DNA from: Oscarella lobularis
Taxonomy: Eukaryota; Porifera; Homoscleromorpha; Homosclerophorida; Oscarellidae
DNA length: 64,000 nucleotides
Direction of reading: 5' to 3'
Assembly (NCBI RefSeq): GCF_947507565.1
Contig: NC_089188.1
Location: 558,001-622,000 of the forward strand
In this document: positions 46,455 to 58,333 of the stretch, in pieces
How positions within the stretch are numbered: position 1 is the first letter of the stretch
How the letters are laid out: each line of letters begins with the position of its first letter
Made by a program: the position numbers and the translations under genes
Notes under the pieces: model-generated
The model's database searches: none
The model's input: only the letters and a program-made list of their open reading frames with translations
Told to the model about the DNA's origin: nothing

Positions 46455-46505
46455 GCGTGTGTGTGTGTGTGTGCTCGCGCGCTTGCTTATGTGTGCGTGG
46501 GTAAC
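46455..46505. repeat. TG-rich microsatellite
   Basis: About nine GT dinucleotides followed by CTCGCGCGC and further GTG; antisense ORFs here (ACACAC...) are not coding. Confidence 0.85.
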
Positions 46506-46507
46506 AT

Positions 46508-47835
46508 TTACAATGTAACAGAACGCGCTGGGAGAAGTCTACTAATCTGTTCATAATAGCGATGACTTGAAGGCTGATCTATTTCAATCTTGATGATCTT
46601 TTTCTGGGGAGGTGAAGCACGTTCATCTTCATGCAACGAGCGAAAGCTTCGTTTTCGCTCAGAATTTTTTTGTAAAGTAACCTTCACTGACAATAACAAC
46701 CACAACACTGTTAGGACTTTCTGGTTCGTGAAAACAAGTCCACTGGCCATAGCACTGAGCAACTCTAATGTTACATTTGCCAAGAAACTTAATTATGCTT
46801 TTCTTCGTTGTCAAATTCAAGGTATAAGCGAGACCAATTGGCAGAGCCCAGGCAAAGTCTACTGCAGAACGCTTTTGACGAATAATATGTTCTAGATCTA
46901 GTTGAAGGAAAAGACCAACTGAATCTGGCCATTTTGTTACAATTTCGTTGTCAACAAACGACAGCAAAAGTGACAGATCCGATGATTTCTCTGAACTGTT
47001 TTTTGCTCAACGCTAAATTTTTTAAAAGCGTCTTTTACCGTTCTTAAATTTGCCAACGACATATCTTTACACATGTCTTTTTCGCAGCACGGTGGGAAAA
47101 CCATGTACTCGTATTTCAAATATACAAGGAGTTGGTCAAGTAATTCTTTGAGTGACAAGGTCGAATTGTGACTGCAACGGCACTCAAACAGCGGGAATTC
47201 TGCGTCTCTAATAGAATCTGAGGAAACAGCTGAAATTTCACTTCTTGGCGCCGGTGAAATCAAGGCATCAGAAATAGCCTCCACGTTTTCCTGATTTATC
47301 TCCGCAAAAGGCTCTACGCTAAGCGGTAAAGGAGCCATTCTAGAAGTATCGGCCATCGCAGAAGAATCGCCAAACTTTAAAAAGTCTTCTTCCAGCTCTT
47401 CACTGTCTTCTTGGAGCTTTTCTCTGTTTACTTCGAGCTCTTCTCTGAGCTCTTCTCTGAGTTCTTTTCTCTCCTGTTCGCGCTCTTCTCTTTTTTGCTC
47501 CGTGGACTGATGCCGGAGATTCTATGGACCCTTCGATGAGCGCTTTAACAAACACAAATCGACCGTAATTTGCAGCACGACAGTTGTTTTGCATCACAGT
47601 CATCGCATTCCTTTTCCAGAGTTGCTTTCACGTTCAATAAGTAGAGAGCACCAAGTCTTTCGTGACGAAAAGGTGGTCGCCTGTATCGTAGACGATCAAA
47701 TTTCATGCCCAGCACACCGTACGTATCTGGTTCACCGGAATAATCAACGACTCTGCAATGAGAAGTTCGCAGCTCTTCTGGTAATTCTGCCATAGAATCA
47801 AATTGATTCCAGAGGTGAGAAAGAATTGTCGTCAA
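46508..47835 (-). pseudogene. Decayed C-terminal copy of the GREB1-like gene
   Basis: Corresponds to the last third of the gene at 49-54 kb. It begins with ILSHLWNQFDSMAELPEEL, then GVLGMKFDRL and LGALYLLNVKATLEK. It lacks the roughly 15 residues that follow in the intact copy (FFMPTPFLEDV) and resumes at CDDCDAKQLSCCK with a frameshift (YGRFVFVKALIEG in another frame). It then has a charged coiled-coil stretch (EQKREEREQERKELREELRE) not present in the main copy, then CRCSHNSTLSLKELL...DAFKKFSVEQ. Finally, after a -1 frame change, FVDNEIVTKWPDSVGLFLQL...CYGQWTCFHEP. Moderately diverged from the main copy at protein level. Two frame breaks and the missing helicase mark it as a relic, although the last frame change is shared with the main copy. 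Confidence 0.75.
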
Positions 47836-47839
47836 ATAC

Positions 47840-48470
47840 TTTTTTTGGCTTAAATTTCCGCTGGAGATACTTCACCATCTTCGTCGCCTTTGTTTCCAGC
47901 TGCTGCAACAAAAGCGACACCCTATAGTCGCGTGAGAAAACAGAAAAAGATTTAATTAGCAAACGCAGCGTTAGAAAACTTACGTCTCTAATAGCAGTAT
48001 TTGAAGCATTAATTGTCAACGGCTGCATTGCGCGGAACTACAACAGAGAAGCTGAAACAAACAGAATTGTACTAGAAAGACTAGTTATTTTTGACGTACT
48101 TTAGAACAACGGTGCGATTTTTTCTTCTTGCTTCGCTAGCGACCCCCTGAATGGATTCCACAATATTTCACACATTTTTTAAAATTGGGAGAGGCTACAC
48201 TGTTTAATTTCTTCTGAATTACGCAATAGAAACATCTCCATCATCGTCTATTACTCTCACGGCAGCCACGGTAGGCACTATAGCCTGTTCACAATTCCAT
48301 ACTTCTTTCCAGTAATAGGAGCTAAACGAAAACATTCGTAATTTTGCTCGATTTCTAACATGTAAGCAAACGCATGCGCAACAAGACTTCCGTGGCCCTC
48401 TGCATGTGTTCGGTATTATTACCAGGTGCAAATTGGCCAAAGAAATGCATTTTTCTGCACTGAACAGCAC
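47840..48470 (-). pseudogene. S8 subtilase relic
   Basis: Minus strand reads GVAFVAAAGNKGDEDGE (compare GVVFVTSAGNEGED in the intact protease at 21.6-23.9 kb) and, near 48,300-48,240, GKKYGI and VAAVRVIDDDGDVS in different frames. Asp and Ser catalytic exons are absent. A fragment of a second protease copy. Confidence 0.75.
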
Positions 48471-48479
48471 AGCTCCTTA

Positions 48480-48760
48480 AGAAAGTTACTCGTTTTCAAG
48501 CAGCTAATTGCATTAGCGTAGGTGTCCGAAAGTTATACTGTTGTACGAATGCAGAGTTTTCGTCTAATATTCTAATAAAATCATGATAGTTTGGGCTATT
48601 GATTCGCCTATTCATTTGCGCTCGAGCACATTATTCCTGGCCATAGGGATTGGACTTTGAAATGCGCCATACGGATGTATGTAGAATCCGCTCTCTAGAT
48701 TTGCTGTGCGAGCGTCCGAAATTGCAAAATGTCCGGAAGCCGAGGTCCTACAGCTACGAA
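48480..48760. repeat. Diverged arm of the 4.9-kb fold-back element
   Basis: TTGCTGTGCGAGCGTCCGAAAT and CCGAGGTCCTAC match the right arm at 6,485-6,535, and CTAATATTCTAATAAAATCA matches 6,368-6,390, with many substitutions and an insertion. Only one arm is present. Confidence 0.7.
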
Positions 48761-49014
48761 AGACATGATATCGTAAAAGCCATAAGTAAAATAGAACGAA
48801 AACGCCAACGAAATGTTTTTTGGGAATTTTCTATGCGACACGAGCTGCCCCATTTAACAGGTAGAATTGATAAAGAAATACAGATGCATAATTGCTACAA
48901 GATACGTGCTACGTATACACATGTGCATGTGAGCTATTTACAAGATCTTTGCATGGAGTGTGCTTGGAGTAGTAAAGCCTATATTTCGATGCGTAGAAGA
49001 ATGTAACGACTAAT

Positions 49015-52000
49015 CTAGTTCAATCTTAACATCTTGTTTGGAGGACGTGAAGCATCTTCATCTTTAGGCGACAAAGAAAGATCTCGTTTACGTTGATTCC
49101 TTTTTTTATAGTTCCCTTTACTGACAATAACAACCAAAACACTGTAAGCGCTGTCTGGTTTGTGGTAACATGTCCAGCAGACATCGCACTGATCCACTTT
49201 GATTTTACATCTGCCTAGAAACTCTATTATGCTATTTTTTGTGTTTAGCTCTAGCTTTAGAGCTATTTTAATAGGCAAAGCCCAGGCAAATTCTATTTCA
49301 GAACGTTTTCGATGAATATGATTTTCTAAGTCTAGTTGAAGAAAAAGACCAACCGAATCTTGCCAACTGGATAGAATGTCGTTGTCAATAAATGACAGAA
49401 AAGTAGAAGATTTTTCCTTTCGCTTGGATCGACGATCTTGCCTACTTCGAATTTTTCAAATCTGCGTTTTATTTTCTTTAAGTGCCTTGAAGACATATCT
49501 TTTATCATGTGCTGGTAGCATGGAGAGAACGAATCGTACTCATATGTCAAACTTTTAAGAAGTTCCCCAAGCCCTTTCTTCAGTGAATTGTGGTGGCAGC
49601 GACACTTATGCAGAGGTAAAGTTTCTTCACCGAGTAGCTCTGATGTAGAATCGCCTAAATTGTCTCCTTCTTGCGGTGAAACGGCTGTATCAGACGAATC
49701 AGAAATAACTATAAAGTCGCGTTTTGGCTTTTTCGCTTTTAGCCATGGCCCTGTGAACGGTTTCACGCAAGATGCTGCAGATAGATCCACACCTTTAACG
49801 GGAGCTCTATAAACCTCCGATCGTTGTTGTTCCGTCGAAGGTTTTACGCCGAATGCCACAGATAGGCTCGCGCGTTTGACGGGCGATCTAACAGACGCTG
49901 GTGTTTTTGGTTCTCCAGAAGGTTTTACGCCGGTTGCCACAAATGCATCACGACCTTCGATGGGCGCTTTAACAAACGCAAATCGCCCGTATTTGCAGCA
50001 TAACAATTGCTTCGCATCGCAGTCGTCGCAGAACATGACGTCTTCCAAAAAGGGGGTAGGCATGAAGAAAACTTTCTTTTCAAAAGTCGCTTTCACGTTC
50101 AAGAGGTAAAGAGCACCAAGTCTCCCGTGACGAAAAGGCGGTCTTTTGTAACCGAGACGATCAAACTTCATTCCAAGAACGCCATACTTATCTTGTTTGC
50201 CAGAATATTCGATGACTTTTCCGCTAAGGGAACTTTGTTGCAGTTCTTCTGGTAATTCTGCCACAGGATCAAATTGATTCCAGAGGTGAGAAAGGACTGT
50301 CGTCAAGTACGTTTTCTTCATCTTCATTTGGTCTCTTTTAGAAAAATCAATGCAATACAGCGAAGAAACGTTGTCGTCCATGTGAAAGGCAAATTCCAGG
50401 CCTAGCGCATGAGCAAATAACTGCATAAACAGTCGAGCAAATCCAATTCTGCTCTCGTTATCTTCAGCGTGCGTGTACTTGTAATCTAGCTGCTTTTGCA
50501 AATCTTCTGGCAACTTAAAACGTGTTGGTAACTGTATTATAACATGGAATTTTCCCCAAACAGTTTGATATGCCTGAAATTCACTTTGCCTAATAACCAA
50601 AGCAAATAACGGTTTAAAAACCGATCCTCTTTTGAGTGAGTGCGAGAAGTTCAACAGCGCTCTATGAGCTCGTTTGTGCGAAGGAATAAAAACCCATTTG
50701 AAATCTCGGAGGGCTTCAGGACTACCACTCTTAAGAGCTAATCTAAAGTTTTCGAACGAAGGTCCTCCAGGTACTGAAATAGTCACCTTTTCAATTTCAA
50801 AGTCTTTTAACTTGTCAAACTTCCGCCCTAAAGTTACTAAGTCAAAATGAGCTTCTCTTCTAGCAGGATAACAAACGAGGCAGTTTGTAGCGGCGTGATA
50901 ATCAGAATAGCTTCTGACGTTGTGCATTTCTTCTTCCCACTCCACAACAAAATCACTTCTTTCTCTCCTACGCGGGGCTACATCACGCGTGTCTCTCCCA
51001 ATTAACTTAGGATAGAATGCGTTTATAATATTTTTAACAAGTTCGGAGCGTTTTTCGTTCGGATTATAGTGCCGTAATTTTTCGTACTTTGACGAAGAGA
51101 GTTCATACTTCAATCGACGTGCTGTTTCCCACGTAAATTTTGCGTAATGAGGATAGATCCATTCCGCTTCATCAAATAATGCTTCACTATCGAAGGCTTC
51201 CTCATCCTTTTCGGTTTCAGTATCAAAGTTTCCACAGTCAATTAATTCTGAATCCTCGTCTCGACAGATTTTGCTTCTCAGATCTTCCAAAAACTTCAAG
51301 TAAGTGCCCGTTTTTCCGATTTGAGGCTCCGCCTGAAGCAAAAGACGATTTTCCAGAATGCCTTTTGGGTCGTACGTGTTCTTATAATCACAACTTGACG
51401 ATCTAGCTTCATGACGAAGCCAGCGAACACGGAACGGTAGATCTTTCTCCTGTTCCCATTTACGTTTGTCTTTGGTTACAGCCATCTTTGCGTCGGGAAT
51501 CATGTCGATTGCAGTAAAAGAAGCGCAGCTTTTAACGTGTTTATAAAGATCATTGTACAGTGCCTTTCCCACTATTGCAAAAGGCTCATTTGCTTTCTCT
51601 TTCCTGTCAACATACCGACAAAGCCTTCCCAGTTCCTGCATCGTTTGCGTTATAGTAACTTGTACTGTCTCATTTTTAAACAATCTCAAATCCATGGCAT
51701 TCAAAGTATGAGGAAAGGTGTCTCCCATTCGCGCTTTTTTCACTAGGATTAGCAAGCAGGGTACAAACTCCAAATCCAGATAGGTTTTAAAAAGGTGATG
51801 TTGATGTTTGCAGCCAGCACATTTAAGTGGATCCTCAGCCGCTGGCTTGAAGTCTAAGCATAAGCATTGACCTTTAGCCTCAGCTGACTAGCAACGGCCA
51901 AACTGAGATTGCATTTGGAATTCCTCGACACGAAGCAAATTTTTCACTTCCTCGTTTATATCCCTCTTTCCGAAGTCACAAATCACAAAGAACGAGTGCA

Positions 52001-54188
52001 TGTTTTTGCCGACGGAACGGCATTTTGAAACACGTAAAGCTAATCTGATATTCTCAGCCGTTTTTTCGCCCATCTTTTTAGACTTGACGCGAGCAATTTT
52101 AATAGACGGCTTCTGAAAGATTAAATCGAGCAAAATTGCAAGAGTTGGAACGCAAAGTAGAACTTTGCTAAAGAGAGTCGGCCGCTCATAATGAGGATGC
52201 AGCAGTTGTATCATAGTAGAAACATCGGCAGAATCGGCAGAAGGCAAAAATAGCGCATCGCTGAAGTTTTTCAAATCAGATTTCAGTTCCTCTGTTATAT
52301 TTTTTCTTTTTAGACACCCAAACAATGTTTTACTTGTTTCCAAAGCAAACGCTTCACAAAATTTTTCAAAAGCGGATTTTTCTTCTTCACTCATTAGTTC
52401 CTGCTTAAATTCATTCAGAAAATCGGCCAATAAGCCCCGCTCGAAGGGTACTTCTATAAGCATCTTGTCTATAAGCGTCTCGGATTTGTCTGAAAACAGC
52501 CAAAGAAGAAGGAAAGCATACTCCCAAGAAAGAACAACGTCTGAATCAGCGGCTTTCGTTTTAAAGAAGTCCAGTTCTTGCATCCTTCCCAAAATAGCAT
52601 AAAACCTTTCGTCTGTTTTGATGAGCCGATTTTCATGTTTATCTCTCATCAGGCTATTAATATAATAATTGAGTGAGAGATACCGCTTGGAACTGCCAAC
52701 CATTTCTCCTCCAGCTTCCTTTTCACGCACTTTGATGACATCAATTTGAAAAGCACAGTTTCGAGGCAGCTGTTTGACTTGGTGCTGAGACAGTTGCTCA
52801 ACACCCGCTGCTTTACGGATCTTGCAATTCCCTTCTTTATCTATCTTTTCCGCTTTCAGGTAGACACCTATTAATTTCGAGGCGGCCTTTCATGAAACGA
52901 CGCCCATTCCTGAATCTAAAACCGCTTCAAAGTCAAAACAATAGTCTGAACTGTCATCTTGACAGAGAGCAATTACGTCAGTATCGAATTCACGCATTCT
53001 TGAACGAAGATTTGTACCAGCAAACAAACCAAAAATTCGGCCAACTTTGTTAGTTTCCTCATCATATTCGTACAAACGAACATTTTGTCCTGAAACTGAT
53101 TGCGATCCGTCAATATAAACCAGGCTTTCAACAGAAGATGCCACTACATTGTGACTTCCTTTTTGAACACCTACACAACACTCGCCATTTATAGTTGAGA
53201 GGCGAACGGCACAGCCTTTCTGAAACTGCTCTAAAATCAATTCTGCCCAATGAACGACATGTACTTCCTTTTTCGTTTTTGAGCCAAGATCTTGGTAATA
53301 TACTTGAGGAATCCGAGAATTGATTGTGAGTAAATTAAACGGCGTCGCCGATACTTGAAGAACGACAACGTCCTCATGTTTGCCCCAGGTATTAACAAAC
53401 TCATCGAAGGCTTTTTGGGTTTTTTTCGCAGACAGATTGCCGTCCTCAACCTCTTTAGCTTTGACGGTCCCCCAGTGGCTTTCATCAGCTATAACAAGAA
53501 AAAGAGTTCTACCCGAGTCTGATTTCTCTCTCTCAGCTTCTTCCACTTTATCACGAAACTCCTTCACTGAGTCTTTTTCCTCATCGGCAAGTTGATACTT
53601 TAAAATTCGCTTCTTACCATAACGTTTTCTATCCTCTTCATTAAGAGAAAGAGGAACAATTCCAGCTTTAGGATGAAGTAGACGTTCAAGCGTCTGATTT
53701 CGTAAAGAATTAAATTTTGCCGTGAAAATAAGGAAATCAAATTTGCTATAGACATCAGATATGTTTTTCATACTTTTGTAATGGGTTTTCAGAATTCTTT
53801 TGAGCCGGCCAAACAACACGCCTGCCATAAGCTTCTGGTCAGGGTAGTAAATAGCTTGACTCTAATAAGTTAAGCTATGAGACACGAGATGGAGAAATGT
53901 CCAATTTCTTACTCCAAGAACTCTCTCCTCCGAAGAGAGTAAGATGGCGTAAGCATTTTCACAGCCTGGCGCCTTCTGTAAAATTCTTCGAAAGACAAGG
54001 TAATCCTCCTTTTGGCGGCTCACGAGAGACCGCAGGAGTTTGTGGCTCTGCTCTGCAGGAGTAAGGCATCTTTTTATGTCTTCACATTCAGCTTTAGTAA
54101 TCAATTTCTCAATCAAAAGTTCGTCAAGAATGAGAGAAGGAATTAAAGCTTCAGAAAGTTCGTGAAAAACATGACCAGGCAGGACCAC
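49015..54188 (-). CDS. CARD - circularly permuted SF2 helicase - TAGT glycosyltransferase (GREB1-like)
   Basis: Exon 1 (54,188-53,913) is a CARD (LILDELLIEKLITKAECEDI, KLLRSLVSRQKEDYLVFRRI). A 78-nt intron (53,835-53,912) joins it in phase 0 to exon 2. Helicase motifs II/III come first (IADESHWG, LQVSATPFNLL; 53.5-53.3 kb), then YLSLNYYINSL (about 52.66 kb), and motif I last (QAEPQIGKTGTYL, about 51.32 kb): the circular permutation typical of GREB1. A GT-A glycosyltransferase domain follows: VFIPSHKRAHRAL, FARLFMQLFAHALGLEF, the DDN metal site (about 50.37 kb), LGALYLLNVKATFEK and PFLEDV. Then comes a low-complexity linker and a Cys-rich tail (CRCHHN...; CDVCWTCYHK). The frame contains a TGA (52,892) and a TAG (51,890), each inside a possible in-frame intron (150 nt, 52,868-53,017; 60 nt, GTGAAA...GCTAG). 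The last about 145 codons (about 49,455-49,015) are in the -1 frame. Vertebrate GREB1 has been reported as a glycosyltransferase; a CARD fusion suggests a defence or death-signalling role (inference). Confidence 0.82.
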
Positions 54189-54216
54189 TTCATCCCAAGG
54201 GTGAGAAATATCTGAA

Positions 54217-54645
54217 TCTTCCCATAATTTACGGAGCTTCGTACGGGGCCTGCGTTTCCAATGCGGGACCTCGCGTTTTCGCCTTCAAATTTCGCCGCCC
54301 GACGCCGCCGTGACCGCGCTTCGATCGCGCCGCTGCGCTTCGAACGCCCTTCCGCGCAATCGATTGAACGCGCGATCGTCGGGACCCCCGCCGCGGATCC
54401 TCCTCCGCCGCCGCTTTCCCGAGCCGCCGATCGCGCCGGAATTCCAAACGCGACGTCTCGCGCGGGTTCTCTACCGGTCCGAATCGAGCAATCGCCGCCG
54501 TGAAGTCGCGTTTCGCCCCAATTCGAATCGCCTTAGAGTGCGCTATGCATATTTTCTCCGCCGCCATCTTCCTTTGTCTTTCCGTTTTTCCATGGCTTCT
54601 TCCGCGCGAAAGCGACCTCGCTGCGAGGTTCCAGCGACTCCTGGT
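54217..54645. repeat. Block A, copy 1 (GC-rich)
   Basis: Starts TCTTCCCATAATTTACGG, immediately upstream of the CARD exon, and is nearly identical to 57,732-58,160. GC-rich and CpG-rich, with long ORFs on both strands (Arg/Pro/Ala-rich) that look like composition effects. It could contain the CARD gene promoter, since the partial copy at 14.27 kb loses homology exactly at this junction. Confidence 0.75.
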
Positions 54646-54649
54646 AGAG

Positions 54650-56695
54650 TGCCCTGCCCTTGCAATACGTGTATCCCTGATGCATGTTTCCCCCCTGAGT
54701 TAAGTTTACCGCATAGTGGAATTTGCAGTGTACCATTCCCTGCTTGCAGAGTACGTATCACTGATGCATGTTTTTGTGCAATTGACACTGTACCACTTCC
54801 TGCTTGCAGGGTATGTATCCCTGATGCACGTTTTCCCCCTGAGTTTACTGCATACTGTGCGTAGTGCAATTCACAGTGTACCATGCCCTGCTTGCAGGGT
54901 ATGTATCCCTGATGCATGTTTTCCCCCTGAGTTTACCGCATAGTGCAATTCGCAGGGTACCATGCCCTGCTTGCAGGGTATGTGTCCCTGATGCACGTTT
55001 TACCCCTGAGTTTACTGCATACTGTGCGTAGTGCAATTCACAGTGTACCATTCCCTGCTTGCAGGGTATGTATATCTGATGCATGTTTTCCTCCTGAGTT
55101 TATCGCATGGTGCAATTCGCAGTGTACCATGCCCTGCTTGCAGGGTATGTATCCCTGATGCACGTTTTCCCCCTGAGTTTACTGCATACTGTACATAGTG
55201 AGTTTACTGCATACTGTGCGTAGTGCAATTCGCAGTGTACCATTCCCTGCTTGCAGAGTACGTATCACTGATACATGTTTTTGTGCAATTGACACTGTAC
55301 CACTTCCTGCTTGCAGGGTATGTATCCCTGATGCACGTTTTCCCCCTGAGTTTACTGCATACTGTGCGTAGTGCAATTCACAGTGTACCATTCCCTGCTT
55401 GCAGGGTATGTATCCCTGATGCATGTTTTTCGCCTGAGTTTAATACCGCATAGTGCAATTCACAGTGTACCATGCCCTGCTTGCAGGGTATGTATCCCTG
55501 ATGCATGTTTTCCCCCTGAGTTTACCGCATAGTGCAATTCGCTGGGTACCATGCCCTGCTTGCAGGGTATGTGTCCCTGATGCACGTTTTACCCCTGAGT
55601 TTACTGCATACTGTGCGTAGTGCAATTCACAGTGTACCATTCCCTGCTTGCAGGGTATGTATCCCTGATGCATGTTTTCCTCCTGAGTTTATCGCATGGT
55701 GCAATTCGCAGTGTACCATGCCCTGCTTGCAGGGTATGTATCCCTGATGCACGTTTTCCCCCTGAGTTTACTGCATACTGTACATAGTGCAATTCACAGT
55801 CTACCATTCCCTGCTTGCAGGGTATGTATCCCTGATGCAGTCTACTATTCCCCGCTTGCAGGGTATGTATCCCTGATGCATGTTTTCCTCCTGAGTTTAC
55901 CGCATAGTGCAATTCGCAGGGTACCATGCCCTGCTTGCAGGGTATGTGTCCCTGATGCACGTTTTCCCCCTGAGTTTACTGCATACTGTACATCGTGCAA
56001 TTCACAGTGTACCATTCCCTGCTTGCAGGGTATGTATCCCTGATGCATGTTTTCCTCCTGAGTTTATCGCATTGTGCAATTCGCAGTGTACCATGCCCTG
56101 CTTGCAGGGTATGTATCCCTGATGAACGTTTTCCCCCTGAGTTTACTGCATACTGTACATAGTGCAATTCACAGTCTACCATTCCCTGCTTGCAGGGTAT
56201 GTATCCCTGATGCAGTCTACTATTCCCTGCTTGCAGGGTATGTATCCCTGATGCATGTTTTCCTCCTGAGTTTACCGCATAGTGCAATTCGCAGGGTACC
56301 ATGCCGTGCTTGCAGGGTATGTGTCCCTGATGCACGTTTTCCCCCTGAGTTTACTGCATACTGTACATCGTGCAATTCACAGTGTACCATTCCCTGCTTG
56401 CAGGGTATGTATCCCTGATGCATGTTTTTCGCCAGAGTTTAATACCGCATAGTGCAATTCGCAGTGTACCATGCCCTGCTTGCAGGGTATCTATCCCTGA
56501 TGCACGTTTTCCCCCTCAGTTTACTGCATACTGTACATAGTGCAATTCACAGTCTACCATTCCCTGCTTGCAGGGTATGTATTCCTGATGCATGTTTTTC
56601 GCCTGAGTTTAATGCTGCATAGTGCAATTCGCAGTGTACCATGCCCTGCTTCCGGGTATGTATCCCTGATTCGTGTTTTCCCCCTGAGTTTACAG
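54650..56695. repeat. Minisatellite 1, units of about 80-97 bp
   Basis: About 24 imperfect units. Each holds the self-complementary CCCTGCTTGCAGGG, then TATGTATCCCTGATGCA, a CCCCCTGAGTTTA segment, a CATAGTGCAATTC segment and CAGTGTACCAT. Unit length varies because the CTGCATACTGTGCGTAG piece is present or absent, and some units are cut to under 60 bp. Long apparent ORFs on both strands result from the repeat. Confidence 0.92.
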
Positions 56696-57731
56696 CATAT
56701 TGCAGTTCACTTGCGTGGCAGCTTTAAATGATGGGAAGATAAACGATGTGCCGATTTTGAAAAGACAAAATCGTTAAACTCATCTTTGCTGCGAAATAGA
56801 ATTAGGTTAATTTGCCCGGTTGCGGCTCTTGGACAAGGACCGGTCTATTCACAGCTGCAAAGCGGCTCCGGTCTATTAGTAGCGCTGGAAACGAGAGAGG
56901 TTATTTCGCATCTTCAGTAGGCTGGACCATATGCAACAGCTAAACGCGCGACTACTGCGCAGATTGATCTGAGCAGTGAATTGACCGACGCGACTACTGC
57001 TGCTGCTGTTTCTTCTGCTGCTGCATGCAGCGATTAGCCCGGTTGGAGCAGCTGTGAATAGATCGTGACCGTCTGCTTCTGCTGCGATGGGACCGCGCGA
57101 TTTGGTAGAGGAGCGGTTTACTTATATGCCGAGGCCCGCTACTGAAGCTTTTTTAGTGGGCAAGGACTATCATGTACAGCAGTTACGAATGACTTACGAC
57201 CGGATTCAGCGCTGCTGCAAATTACCAAGGATCGGCTGCTGTACATGGACCCGACCGATTACCGAATGTCCAAATAGATGACAAAATAGTTACGATATGT
57301 TAATCGGGCGCCTCCAAACAAACCAAGTTGGTTTACAGCGTAGGAAATGACCAGAGTATACAGCCTGCATGAGATTTCTCCTTGAATAGCTTTTGCGGCT
57401 GTAAATGAGCTTCGACAAGAAACTGCAGCTGTATTCCAATAAGCTAACGCGGGTAAAAAAGCCGTAGCTAGCCCACGTAGGTCGAATTGCAGCGGCGCTT
57501 AAGAGACCCGATTCGTGCATTAGAGATATAGCGTTAGAGATATATAGCAGAATAGTCGTAACGGTCGCAGAAAAACCGGCCTATCAGCGAGCGGCACTGC
57601 GGGTTGACAACACGCTGTAAAATGCCGTTAGAATATTGCAAGAAACGGCCGAATAAGCATAATTTCATATGCGCTCATGTCTGAATACAAACGCCTAAAC
57701 AACCCGTTCGATGAACGGGTAAATCAGCTAG
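56696..57731. repeat. Block B, copy 1
   Basis: Nearly identical to 61,075-62,105, from CATATTGCAGTTCACTTGCG to GAACGGGTAAATCAGCTAG. Contains a short CTG-rich stretch near 57,000. ORFs of 60-76 codons occur in both copies, with no recognised product. Confidence 0.88.
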
Positions 57732-58333
57732 TCTTCCCATAATTTACGGAGCTTCGTACGGGGCCTGCGTTTCCAATACGGGACGTCGCGTTTTCGCCTT
57801 CAAATTTCGCCGCCGGACGCAGCCGAAACCGCGCGTCGATCGCGCCGATGCGCTCCGAACGCCCTTCCGCGCAATCGATTGAACGCGCGATCGTCGGGAC
57901 CCCCGCCGCGGATCCTCCTCCGCCGCCGCTTTCCCGAGCCGCCGATCGCGCCGGAATTCAAAACGCGACGTCTCGCGCGGGTTCTCTACCGGTCCGAATC
58001 GAGCAATCGCCGCCGTGAAGTCGCGTTTCGCCCCAATTCGAATCGCCTTAGAGTGCGCTATGCATATTTTCTCCGCCGCCATCTTCCTTTGTCTTTCCGT
58101 TTTTCCATGGCTTCTTCCGCGCGAAAGCGACCTCGCTGCGAGGTTCCAGCGACTCCTGGTAGAGTGCCCTGCCATTGCAATACGTGTATCCCTGATGCAT
58201 GTTTCCCCCCTGAGTTAAGTTTACCGCATAGTGGAATTCGCAGTGTACCATTCCCTGCTTGCAGAGTACGTATCACTGATGCATGTTTTTGTGCAATTGA
58301 CACTGTACCACTTCCTGCTTCCAGGGTATGTAT
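57732..58333. repeat. Block A, copy 2
   Basis: Matches 54,217 to about 54,820, including the first unit of minisatellite 1, with few differences. Identity stops at GGGTATGTATCC, where the 25-bp array takes over. Confidence 0.88.

Noticed and set aside
46300-46510. ORFs of alternating Cys/Val on the plus strand
   Set aside because: Produced by TG-rich microsatellite sequence.
49415-49437. 23-nt intron as the explanation for the C-terminal frame change
   Set aside because: Splicing at GTAGGC...CCAAG would restore the frame in the main copy, but 23 nt is far below animal intron size and no equivalent exists in the relic copy.
52890-52892. TGA as a selenocysteine codon
   Set aside because: The context SGMGVVS is not a redox motif, no candidate SECIS was identified, and an in-frame intron can remove it.
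54229-54567. Arg-rich protein encoded on the minus strand of block A (also at 57,744-58,175)
   Set aside because: Composition-driven open frames in GC-rich DNA on both strands; no domain. Not listed as genes.
54650-56695. Long ORFs (VSLMHVFPLSLLHT-type peptides)
   Set aside because: Present in several frames on both strands, with the satellite period and unit-length changes that shift frame.
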